Source: Actinomycetota bacterium
GTDB taxonomy: Bacteria > Actinomycetota > AC-67
Direction: 5' to 3'
Assembly: GCA_041658565.1 (NCBI GenBank)
Contig: JBAZZY010000003.1
Span: 62,001-126,000 of the forward strand
DNA: 64,000 nt
Position numbers and translations under genes: made by a program. The notes under the pieces were generated by a model. The model saw only the letters and a list, made by a program, of their open reading frames with translations, did not search any database and was not told the origin of the DNA. Position 1 is the stretch's first letter, and each line of letters starts with the position of its first letter. Below are positions 33,377-41,286 of the stretch, in pieces.

Positions 33377-34561
33377 ATGATCCTGCTGACTGATTCGGAT
33401 CCGAAGTTTCATGCACGGGTGGCAGAGACTCTTCAACGCCGTGAGGGCGTGCTGACGCTCGACGGTGTATCCGATCTCGAGAAGACGTTGTTCGAGCACG
33501 CCGGAGATGTGGATGTTGTGTTGCTCGGACCGAGCGTGCCGCCCGCGGAAGCATTGCGTGTTGCCGAACGAGTGCAGCGCACGGCGCCTGAGGTTGGGGT
33601 TCTGTTCATCGCCGACGCGATCGGCTCCGACTTGTTGCAGTCGGCATTGCGCGCCGGAGTTCGCGACATCCTTCCCGTCGAGTTCACCGCCGACCAGCTT
33701 GCCGGGGCCGTGGAGCGGGCCGAAGCGCTGTCGCGACAGATCCGTGATCGTTCGCCGTCGGGCGAGGAGCACGAGGGCGCGGATCACGAGGTCGTCACCG
33801 TGTTCAGTTCGAAGGGCGGTGTCGGCAAGAGCTTTGTGGCCGCGAATCTCGCGGTTATGCTCGCGCGTCGCACCGGCGAGAGCGTGGCGCTGGTGGACCT
33901 GGACCTGCAGTTCGGCGACCTCGCCATCATGCTGCAGATGTTTCCGGCCCGCACGATGTACGACGCTGCACAGAATCTCGCACGCCTGGATTCCGGGGCG
34001 CTCAAAGGGTACCTGGCGCCGCACCGGTCCGGCGTGCATCTGCTGGCTGCTCCGTTCGAGCCCGGACTCGCTGAGACGATCTCCGGTGAAGCCGTCCAGC
34101 GAATCCTGCGGATGCTGAAGCAGTCGTTCCGCTACGTGATTATTGATTCGCCGGCAGCATTCACGGAGCACATCGTCGTGGCGCTGGACGAAAGCGATCA
34201 CTGCGTGCTGATCACGAGCCTGGACGTGCCCAGCATCAAGAATCTGAAGTTGGCGCTACAGACGCTCGACTTGCTCGGGTTCAGCCGGGAGCGGATTCGC
34301 CTTGTGCTCAATCGCGCCGACACCGAGGTGGGACTCCGGGTCTCCGAAGTGGAGAAGACGCTCGGAACCAAAGTCGACGTTTCGATCCCATCGGGCCGCG
34401 AGGTCCCACTGTCGATCAACCGCGGGGTTCCCCTGGTGACCGAAGCGGAATACTCGCCGGTCGTCCTGGCGCTGGCGCGGCTGGCCGACGGAATCGGTGC
34501 TCCCGACAAGGAAACCGCGCGCGCGGCGCGCGGCCGATTCTTCAGGAGGAAGGCAGGATGA
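33377..34561 (+). CDS. tadZ: TadZ/CpaE-like pilus localisation ATPase
   Basis: 394 residues. The N-terminal 120 residues form a receiver-like domain (MILLTDSDPKFHARVAETL). The MinD/ParA domain has the deviant Walker A motif FSSKGGVGKSFVAANLA near residue 150, the switch Asp in VALVDLDLQFGDLAIML, and IIDSPAAF. TadZ proteins position the pilus machine at the pole or along the envelope. ATG 33377 is preceded by GGCGAGGA; an upstream TTG overlaps the cpaB stop. Its stop overlaps the tadA start in an ATGA. Confidence 0.92.
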   Translation: MILLTDSDPKFHARVAETLQRREGVLTLDGVSDLEKTLFEHAGDVDVVLLGPSVPPAEALRVAERVQRTAPEVGVLFIADAIGSDLLQSALRAGVRDILPVEFTADQLAGAVERAEALSRQIRDRSPSGEEHEGADHEVVTVFSSKGGVGKSFVAANLAVMLARRTGESVALVDLDLQFGDLAIMLQMFPARTMYDAAQNLARLDSGALKGYLAPHRSGVHLLAAPFEPGLAETISGEAVQRILRMLKQSFRYVIIDSPAAFTEHIVVALDESDHCVLITSLDVPSIKNLKLALQTLDLLGFSRERIRLVLNRADTEVGLRVSEVEKTLGTKVDVSIPSGREVPLSINRGVPLVTEAEYSPVVLALARLADGIGAPDKETARAARGRFFRRKAG

Positions 34562-35943
34562 GTCTCTACGAACGTTTGTCCCGCGCGCGCGTCGCTTCGG
34601 AGGGAGTCGACGTGGACGCGCCGTTCACCGAACAGGCCGTTCAGCAGGACGTCGATCCGCTGAGTGACGTGAAGCGCAAGACGCACCAGGCACTCGTTCA
34701 AGCGCTCGGACCCAAGCTATACGACCTGGAGATGACGGCTGCGCAACTGGAACAACGGGTGCGCGCGCAACTCACCGAGGTGCTCGAACAAGAGGACTCG
34801 CCGCTGTCGGCCGCCGACCGCCAGCGTCTGATCGCCGAAACGACCGACGATATCCTCGGTCACGGCCCGATCGAGCCGTTCCTGCGCGACCCGGGTGTAA
34901 CCGAGGTCATGGTGAACGGGCCTTCGTCGATCTATATCGAGCGTGACGGGAAGCTGCTTCGGACGACCGCGAGGTTCCTGGACGAAGCGCATCTGCGCCA
35001 GACCATCGACAAGATCGTGGGTCGCGTCGGTCGTCGAATCGACGAGGCGCAGCCGTACGTGGATGCGCGCCTGCCGGACGGATCGCGCGTGAATGCCGCT
35101 ATCCCACCGGTTTCGATCGACGGACCGGCGCTGACGATCCGGAAGTTCAGTCGTGAGCCGTACCAGATCGAGGACCTGATCTCGTTCGGGACGCTGTCGG
35201 GCAAAGTGGCACGCTTCCTCGAGGCCTGCGTTGCCGGCCGCATCAACATCTTGGTGTCGGGTGGTACGGGCGCCGGCAAGACGAGCACGCTGAACGTGTT
35301 GTCATCGTTCATCGGTGCCGACGAGCGCATCATCACCATCGAGGACTCGGCCGAGTTGCGGCTTCTGCAGCCGCACATCGTGCGCTTGGAGCACCGCCCG
35401 CCCAACATCGAAGGGCGCGGACAGGTAACGATCCGCGATTTGGTGCGCAACGCATTGCGCATGCGCCCCGACCGCATCGTCGTCGGCGAGGTTCGCGGCG
35501 GCGAAGCCCTGGACATGTTGCAGGCCATGAACACCGGCCACGACGGGTCGATCTCCACCGTGCACGCGAACTCGCCGCGCGACGTCCTCGCGCGCCTGGA
35601 GACAATGTGTCTGATGGCGGGCATGGACCTGCCGGTGCGCGCGATCCGCGAACAGATCGCCAGCGCGGTCCAGTTGGTCGTGCACCAGTCCCGAATGCGG
35701 GACGGCAGTCGCCGCATCACGCATGTGACCGAGATCGCAGGGATGGAAGGCGACGTCATCACGATGCAGGATCTCTACCTGTTCGACTTCGGCATGGGAG
35801 TCGACGACTCGGGACGCTCTCGCGGGCATATCAAGTCGCTCGGCCTGCGTCCGCGATTCATCAACAGGCTCGAGGATGCCGGGATTCGACTTGGTCCGGA
35901 GTTGTTCGAACCCGAAGATCTGGTTCGAGGGAGTGACCGATGA
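34558..35943 (+). CDS. tadA: TadA/CpaF secretion ATPase
   Basis: 461 residues of the type II/IV secretion ATPase family that powers pilus extension (and probably retraction). VMVNGPSSIYIERDGKL and SRVNAAIPPVSIDGPALTIRKF (shortened here to AAIPPVSIDGPALTIRKF) belong to the N-terminal domain. Walker A is VSGGTGAGKTSTLNVL near residue 235. IITIEDSAEL is the Asp box, RMRPDRIVVGEVRGGEAL is Walker B, and TGHDGSISTVHANSPRD is the His box. ATGA overlaps join it to tadZ upstream and tadB downstream. Confidence 0.95.
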   Translation: MSLYERLSRARVASEGVDVDAPFTEQAVQQDVDPLSDVKRKTHQALVQALGPKLYDLEMTAAQLEQRVRAQLTEVLEQEDSPLSAADRQRLIAETTDDILGHGPIEPFLRDPGVTEVMVNGPSSIYIERDGKLLRTTARFLDEAHLRQTIDKIVGRVGRRIDEAQPYVDARLPDGSRVNAAIPPVSIDGPALTIRKFSREPYQIEDLISFGTLSGKVARFLEACVAGRINILVSGGTGAGKTSTLNVLSSFIGADERIITIEDSAELRLLQPHIVRLEHRPPNIEGRGQVTIRDLVRNALRMRPDRIVVGEVRGGEALDMLQAMNTGHDGSISTVHANSPRDVLARLETMCLMAGMDLPVRAIREQIASAVQLVVHQSRMRDGSRRITHVTEIAGMEGDVITMQDLYLFDFGMGVDDSGRSRGHIKSLGLRPRFINRLEDAGIRLGPELFEPEDLVRGSDR

Positions 35944-37886
35944 GCCCGGCGCAGATCGGTATGGCGCGTCGAACGGCGGCGATGCTTATCGTGATGACAT
36001 TGCTTCGGATGATTGGGGTCGCGCACGCCGTCGGCTCTGTGGACGTCCGTATCCGAGAAGCGGTGCTCGACCCGGGCGGCAACGTGCGCCTCACGGTTGC
36101 GGTCGCCGGAGCTTCGCGGGACTTGGCGGCATCCGACTTCGCCGTTACGGAGCAGGGTGTCGCAGTGCCGAACCTGACTGTGACGCCGATGGCCGCCGCG
36201 GCTCAGCCGGTCGCGGTTGCGCTGGCGATGGACGTCAGCGGGAGCACTGCGGGCCGGCCGCTGGCCGATGCGAAGTCCGCTGCGAAAGCTTTCGTCGGAG
36301 GGTTGCCGGCGTATGTGCGTGTCGGACTGGTGACGTTCGGACCCGGCGTGCGCCTGACGGTTCCGTTCACGACCGACCGCGCGCGCGTAGCGCGCGCGGT
36401 CGAGGCGCTGTCGGCATCCGGGGGAACGGCCCTGTACGACGCCGTGAAGCTGGCGGCAACCACGCTCGGGCGGACCCAGGCCCAGCGAAACATCGTCGTC
36501 TTCAGCGACGGCAAGGACACCGCGAGTCGCGTCGATCTGGCGGCGGCGGTTGCGGCGGCGCGTACCGCGCATGCACCGGTGACGACGATCGGACTCGAAG
36601 GCGGCGATCTCGACGCGGCGGCGCTGGGCTCGCTTGCGTCACGTACCGGCGGACGCGCTGTGCGTGTGGGGCAATCGGGAGGCCTAACGTCGGCCTTCCG
36701 CAATGCGGCACGTGACATCGCTTCGCAGTACGTGCTGAACTACGGCGGCGTCGAAGGGCCGGCCGACCTTGCAATCGTGGTGACGGTGGCGATGGACGGC
36801 GCGCGCGCCTCGGATCGCATGACCGCGCTGAACCCGCGAACCGCCGGGCGCGCGCCCGGGCCGCGCGCATACGCGATTCCGGGACCGCCACTGATTCCGG
36901 CGCTTGCTTCGTCGACCGGGCGAACGATCGGAATGTGGGCCGCATTCGTCGCGTTGCTTTTGTTCTTCGGACTTCTGCTCGCTCGGCCTCGGCGGACCGA
37001 GGTCGAGGCATTTCTGCTTCGGGGTCTGCGCGTGTACACCCGGTCGGCCGGCCGGACCGCGCGCGCAAATGGAAAGGGCGAAACCGGGGCGTTTGCGCGT
37101 GCCGCGGCCGGGGTGCTGCGGCGCCTGCCCAAGTCGTCGCGGCGCGAAGAGAAGGTGCAGGCCCAGATCGACCGCGCAGGATGGCCGTTTCGCGCCTCGG
37201 AGTTCCTCGCGATCAGGGCTGCGGCGTCCGTCGCGGGCGGGGTCCTCGGGTTCGGGCTATTCGGTCGGTGGTGGCTGGGGCTTCTGCTCGCGGCCGTTGG
37301 TCCGTGGATTCCGAAGATGCTCCTGACGCGTCGTATTGCCTCCCGGCAGGCGGCGGTACTTGGGCAACTTCCCGACACGCTGCAACTGCTTGCCGGGTCG
37401 CTACAGGCTGGGTACGGCTTCATGCAGGCAATCGACACATTGGTGAAAGAGTCTCCGGAGCCGACCTCGACCGAGTTCTCGAGGGTCTTGACGGAAACCC
37501 GACTGGGCATGCCGATCGAAGACGCCCTGAACACGATGGCCGATCGTCTCGGCAGTGAGGACTTCCGCTGGGTCGTGCTGGCGATCAACATCCAGCGGCA
37601 GGTGGGCGGAAACCTCGCCGTGTTGCTGCGCACCGTCGCCGAGACGTTACGTGATCGTGAGCGAGTGCGTCGCCAGATCAGCGTGCTCTCGGCGGAAGGA
37701 AAGCTATCCGCGTACATCCTGGGCACGCTTCCGTTTGGGATCGCCGGGTATATCGCGGTGGTCAATCCGAGCTTTCTCGCAACGATGACCGATGAACCGA
37801 TGGGGCGCGCGATGATCGGCGGCGCACTGGTGATGCTGGGGCTCGGCATCGTGTGGATGCGCAAGATCATCAGGATCGAGGTGTAG
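35940..37886 (+). CDS. tadB: fusion of an extracytoplasmic von Willebrand A domain with TadB
   Basis: 648 residues. Residues 1-30 are a signal peptide (MLIVMTLLRMIGVAHA). Residues about 90-265 are a VWA domain with an intact MIDAS: DVSGS at 98-102, Thr in GGTALYDA at 161-168, and Asp in FSDGKD at 188-193. A membrane helix at about 331-349 (MWAAFVALLLFFGLLLA) follows. The cytoplasmic part and TadB T2SSF domain run from about 400 to 648 (LAGSLQAGYGFMQAIDTL, RLGMPIEDALNTMADRLG, GGNLAVLLRTVAETLRDR). TadB normally lacks the first 350 residues. The VWA part would face outwards and could bind the pilus base, TadG-like protein or wall. Confidence 0.92.
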   Translation: MSPAQIGMARRTAAMLIVMTLLRMIGVAHAVGSVDVRIREAVLDPGGNVRLTVAVAGASRDLAASDFAVTEQGVAVPNLTVTPMAAAAQPVAVALAMDVSGSTAGRPLADAKSAAKAFVGGLPAYVRVGLVTFGPGVRLTVPFTTDRARVARAVEALSASGGTALYDAVKLAATTLGRTQAQRNIVVFSDGKDTASRVDLAAAVAAARTAHAPVTTIGLEGGDLDAAALGSLASRTGGRAVRVGQSGGLTSAFRNAARDIASQYVLNYGGVEGPADLAIVVTVAMDGARASDRMTALNPRTAGRAPGPRAYAIPGPPLIPALASSTGRTIGMWAAFVALLLFFGLLLARPRRTEVEAFLLRGLRVYTRSAGRTARANGKGETGAFARAAAGVLRRLPKSSRREEKVQAQIDRAGWPFRASEFLAIRAAASVAGGVLGFGLFGRWWLGLLLAAVGPWIPKMLLTRRIASRQAAVLGQLPDTLQLLAGSLQAGYGFMQAIDTLVKESPEPTSTEFSRVLTETRLGMPIEDALNTMADRLGSEDFRWVVLAINIQRQVGGNLAVLLRTVAETLRDRERVRRQISVLSAEGKLSAYILGTLPFGIAGYIAVVNPSFLATMTDEPMGRAMIGGALVMLGLGIVWMRKIIRIEV

Positions 37887-37890
37887 CACG

Positions 37891-38823
37891 ATGGAGACGA
37901 GCGTTCTTGCGGTGATGTTGTTCTTCGGTGCAGCGGTGCTGGCGTTCTCCAGCGTTCAGGGCTTTGTGCTCGAACGTCACGAGTCCTTCCGCATGATGCG
38001 TCGGCTGAAGGCGGTTGAGTTGCGAGCCGGCGATGTTCGTCACCGCGAACTCGCTCGTCCGTTCGCCGAACGCGTGGTTGCTCCACTGCTGAAACGGCTG
38101 GGCGCAATCGGACGGAAGTTCACTCCCGCGAGCGTTGTGGAGCGACTTACGCAGGAACTCGCGTCCGCCGGGAGCCCGGGAACATGGGACGCCGAGCGCG
38201 TGCTCGCGTTCAAGGTACTCGGGGCTGCAACCGGCGTCGTGGGCGCAGTCGCGCTGGTGCCGTTGGCGGGGCTTCCCGCGGTCCGAGGTGTAATCCTGGC
38301 GGCAGTCGGCGCGCTGCTTGGTTACTACGCTCCCGAGTGGGTCGTGCGTTCGAAGGCTCGTCGCCGCCAGGGAGCGATCCGGCGCGCGCTGCCGGACGCG
38401 TTGGACCTGTTGTCGATCACTGTGGAAGCCGGCCTTGGGTTCGACGCGGCGGTCGCGCGCGTCGCGCGTCAAGGCGGCGGTCCGCTGGGCGAGGAGCTTC
38501 ATCGCATGCTGCAGGAGATGCAGATCGGCAAAGCGCGCTCCGAGGCGCTGCGGGATCTGGCCGATCGCAGCACGCTGCCGGAATTGAAATCCTTCGTGCT
38601 CGCGATGGTGCAAGCCGACGTGTTCGGGATCTCGATCGGCAAGGTTCTGCACGTTCAGGCGCAGGAATTACGGCTGCGCCGGAGGCAACGCGCTGAGGAA
38701 AAGGCACAGAAGATCCCCGTGAAGATCGTCTTCCCCTTGATTACATGCGTGTTTCCCGCGCTGTTCGTCGTGATCCTGGGTCCGGCGATCATCACGATCT
38801 CTCACAGCTTTCTCGGGCGGTAG
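37891..38823 (+). CDS. tadC: TadC inner-membrane pilus platform protein
   Basis: 310 residues. An N-terminal membrane helix, a central pair of helices, then the T2SSF domain (RRALPDALDLLSITVEAGLG, RMLQEMQIGKARSEALRDLA, FVLAMVQADVFGISIGKVL) and a C-terminal membrane helix (FPALFVVILGPAIITI). It pairs with TadB as the platform that the TadA ATPase acts on. Starts 4 nt after tadB. Normal length for the family. Confidence 0.94.
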   Translation: METSVLAVMLFFGAAVLAFSSVQGFVLERHESFRMMRRLKAVELRAGDVRHRELARPFAERVVAPLLKRLGAIGRKFTPASVVERLTQELASAGSPGTWDAERVLAFKVLGAATGVVGAVALVPLAGLPAVRGVILAAVGALLGYYAPEWVVRSKARRRQGAIRRALPDALDLLSITVEAGLGFDAAVARVARQGGGPLGEELHRMLQEMQIGKARSEALRDLADRSTLPELKSFVLAMVQADVFGISIGKVLHVQAQELRLRRRQRAEEKAQKIPVKIVFPLITCVFPALFVVILGPAIITISHSFLGR

Positions 38824-38832
38824 GGGATGGGC

Positions 38833-40320
38833 ATGCGGATCCTCGCGTTCACGGCAGATGCGTCCCTGCACGTCGCCTTGGCGTCGATGATGCCGGGAGT
38901 GGAACTGCATGTGATCGCCGATCCGGCGACGGCCGCCGACGAAGATGCAGGCGCCGTGGTGGCCCTGGTCGACTTCGGCACCACTATGCGCGGACTCGAA
39001 GCGGTGTGCGTCATTCGCGAGTCGGGATGCGGGCTTCCGTGCGTCGTCGTCGGGGATGAGATCGCCGAGGACGCCGAGGATGCGGTGTGGGTTGTCGTTC
39101 GTCCATTCACACTCATCGACGTGGGAGAGGCCATCGAGCGCGCGGCGGAGGGGCGCGCGGTCACCACCCCGACCGCGCAGGAAGAGCCCGCTACAGAGGA
39201 GGAGCCCGCTACAGAGGAGGAGCCCGTCGCAGACGAAGAGCCCGTCGCAGAGGAAGAGCCCGCCGCAGACGAAGAGCCCGTCGCAGAGGAAGAGCCCGCC
39301 GCAGAGGAAGAGCCCGTCGCATACGAAGAGCCCGCGCGTGTCGGAGCGGAGGCTCCGGAGTGCCGGCAGGAGCAAGCGCGCGCGCGCCCGGCCGCCGAGG
39401 ATGCGTCCGTCGAGGAAGCGGCAAAGCGGAAGCGCGAGGAAGCGTCCGCCGAGGAAGCGGCAAAGCGAACACTCGAAGAGGCGCGCGCGGAACTCGCGGC
39501 GATTGCCGTTGCCGATGAACCGTCTGTTCCCGCTCCTTCGCCTTCCGCGGAGCAGGAGCCGGCAGTCTCTTCCGACGAGTACGCGCGGAGCCTGTTGTCC
39601 GAACTCGATCTCGCAATCCCGGCGCGCGCCCCGGCGTCTCCACGCCGCGTTCCGGTTCCGCCGAAGCAATCTCCGCGGATCGTCCGGGACACCGCCCGCC
39701 CGCCGCGCCCGGTCAAAGAGATCATCCCTGAGCGTTCCGCCGCCCGCCGCCGTCTTCGTCGGCGCATCGAGCCGGAGCGCACCCCGGCTCCCGTATCGAA
39801 GGGGTCGATCCTGACTCGCTTGAACGCCGCAGTGTGGGCCGGGCGTGATCTGGAACTGCTTCTCGGCGAGATGCCGGTCCTTGCCGAACCGCGCGCGGTC
39901 GCTCATGCGTTCTTGAGCGAGGTTGTCGAGCTTTTCGGTCCGCAGACGGCTGCCGTGTACACGCGCCGCTCCGACGGAACCTACGGCGTCCTTGCGCCTC
40001 ACGGTTTGTCTAAGGTCGAGGCCGACATTCGAGTTCCCCCGGATCAACCGTTGTTCCTGGACGTTGCCGTTGGGCGAACAGGCGTGTACGTAGCTCCGGT
40101 GGACCTGGCCCAGGGGCTCGTTGCCGGCATCGGTGGGGCTCGCACCGAGACGCTCATGGCCGCGCCGATGGAAGCCGGTGGATCGTGCATCGGCGTCATC
40201 ATGGTCGGGGGCGCTGATCTCACGGAGGCCGATCTGGGACGCCTGTGCGACCTGGCTGCCGAAGCCGCACCGGGTCTTGCTTTCGCTCAGTACGTCGAGC
40301 GGATGCGCGTGCGCGCCTGA
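38833..40320 (+). CDS. receiver-like / repeat linker / GAF protein at the end of the Tad locus
   Basis: 495 residues. Residues 1-105 resemble a response-regulator receiver (MRILAFTADASLHVAL, VALVDFG with a possible phospho-acceptor Asp), but the first acidic pair is lost and the usual KPF is RPF, so phosphorylation is doubtful. Residues about 118-166 are eight copies of an acidic hexapeptide (P-[AV]-[AT]-[DE]-E-E), and 180-220 is a charged helix rich in EEAAKR. Residues about 310-490 are a GAF domain (AVYTRRSDGTYGVLAPHGL to GVIMVGGADLTEADL). ATG 38833 has AGGGG 6 nt upstream. It could be a cytoplasmic sensor or scaffold for pilus activity; no close family is recognised. Confidence 0.75.
   Translation: MRILAFTADASLHVALASMMPGVELHVIADPATAADEDAGAVVALVDFGTTMRGLEAVCVIRESGCGLPCVVVGDEIAEDAEDAVWVVVRPFTLIDVGEAIERAAEGRAVTTPTAQEEPATEEEPATEEEPVADEEPVAEEEPAADEEPVAEEEPAAEEEPVAYEEPARVGAEAPECRQEQARARPAAEDASVEEAAKRKREEASAEEAAKRTLEEARAELAAIAVADEPSVPAPSPSAEQEPAVSSDEYARSLLSELDLAIPARAPASPRRVPVPPKQSPRIVRDTARPPRPVKEIIPERSAARRRLRRRIEPERTPAPVSKGSILTRLNAAVWAGRDLELLLGEMPVLAEPRAVAHAFLSEVVELFGPQTAAVYTRRSDGTYGVLAPHGLSKVEADIRVPPDQPLFLDVAVGRTGVYVAPVDLAQGLVAGIGGARTETLMAAPMEAGGSCIGVIMVGGADLTEADLGRLCDLAAEAAPGLAFAQYVERMRVRA
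39187..39330 (+). repeat. eight tandem 18-bp coding repeats
   Basis: Units of the type CCCGTCGCAGAGGAAGAG run without interruption, encoding P-V-A-E-E-E variants. The first two units (CCCGCTACAGAGGAGGAG) are identical, which suggests ongoing slippage or recombination. Confidence 0.9.
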
Positions 40321-40363
40321 ATCTGGAGCAGGAGTTACGCGGCGCGCGGTGAATCACCACCGC

Positions 40364-41230
40364 ATGAGAATGCGAACGCTTGTCGTGGTAGCCGCGCTGG
40401 GGTGTGTGCTTGCAGGCCTTCCGGCGCGCGCCGAATCACTCCCGGTTGTCTACGCGCATCGTGGCGGTGCCGGCCTTGCCCCCGAGAACACGTTCGGCGC
40501 GTTTCGTCGGGCTCACGAGACGTTCGGCGCGCGCGGCGTCTGGCTCGAGATGGACACGCAGCTCGCTTCCGACGGCGAACTTGTGATCATCCACGACGCG
40601 ACCCTCGACAGAACCTCGACGAACTGCACCGGGTTGGTGATGGAGAAGACCTCGGCCCAGTTGCAGGAATGTGATCAACGAAATGGGTGGCCGGACTGGC
40701 AGGAGTTCGAGCCCGTTCCTTCGGCGCGCGCCGTCCTGACCGAGGGGAGCGCCGAAGGCTGGCGGATCATGATCGAGCTGAAGAACATCCCCGGTGAGGC
40801 GAACTTCGATCCGTCCGGCGAGCAGGCGGCCTCCGCGCTCGTCTCGCTGATCGATGAGACCGGGTTTCCGGCTGAGGATCTGCTCGTGCAGTCCTTCTTC
40901 CCGACCTCGCTCGACTACATCGAAGCGCATGCGCCCGATGTCGGCACCGTGATGCTGACCACGTCGCAGCTTCCCGGTGCTCCGCCCGGCGGCGGGTTCC
41001 CTGCGTTCGTCAACGCCGCGTTTTCGGTTGCGCGGGGCTACGAGGTGGCGGCTCCCGATTTCGGGTCCGTCGATCTGTCGGCCGAGACTGTGACTGCGAT
41101 GCGCGCGCTTGGTCCCAAGGTCGTCGTGTGGACGCCCGACGACGTCGCCGATATCGGGCAAGCGCTGGATTGGGGTGTCGACGGCGTGATCTCGAATTAC
41201 CCCGACCGCGTTTACGCGGCGCTGGAATAA
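40364..41230 (+). CDS. secreted glycerophosphodiester phosphodiesterase
   Basis: 288 residues. Signal peptide MRMRTLVVVAALGCVLAGLPARA ends near residue 23 (written in part: TLVVVAALGCVLAGLPARA). The GDPD catalytic elements are present: VYAHRGGAGLAPENTFGAF with the first His/Arg, LEMDTQLASDGELVIIHDATL with Glu-x-Asp and the second His, and MIELKN with the metal-binding Glu. KVVVWTPDD and GVDGVISNYPDRV close the barrel. It releases glycerol 3-phosphate from phospholipid head groups outside the cell. ATG 40364 was chosen over a GTG at 40349 for the better signal peptide; neither has a strong ribosome site. Confidence 0.9.
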   Translation: MRMRTLVVVAALGCVLAGLPARAESLPVVYAHRGGAGLAPENTFGAFRRAHETFGARGVWLEMDTQLASDGELVIIHDATLDRTSTNCTGLVMEKTSAQLQECDQRNGWPDWQEFEPVPSARAVLTEGSAEGWRIMIELKNIPGEANFDPSGEQAASALVSLIDETGFPAEDLLVQSFFPTSLDYIEAHAPDVGTVMLTTSQLPGAPPGGGFPAFVNAAFSVARGYEVAAPDFGSVDLSAETVTAMRALGPKVVVWTPDDVADIGQALDWGVDGVISNYPDRVYAALE

Positions 41231-41272
41231 GTCCGGTCGGGGGCGGCGTCTGTTTTGGTCACCGTCGGCCCG

Positions 41273-41278
41273 TACACT
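41273..41278 (+). promoter_or_regulatory. putative -10 element (TACACT) of a leaderless helicase mRNA
   Basis: TACACT ends 8 nt before the GTG start at 41287 with no ribosome site between, implying leaderless translation. Confidence 0.45.
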
Positions 41279-41286
41279 GAGCGGCC

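Noticed and set aside
39187..39330. Regular tandem repeats, considered as a CRISPR array
   Set aside because: Units are 18 bp with no spacers and translate in frame as an acidic hexapeptide.
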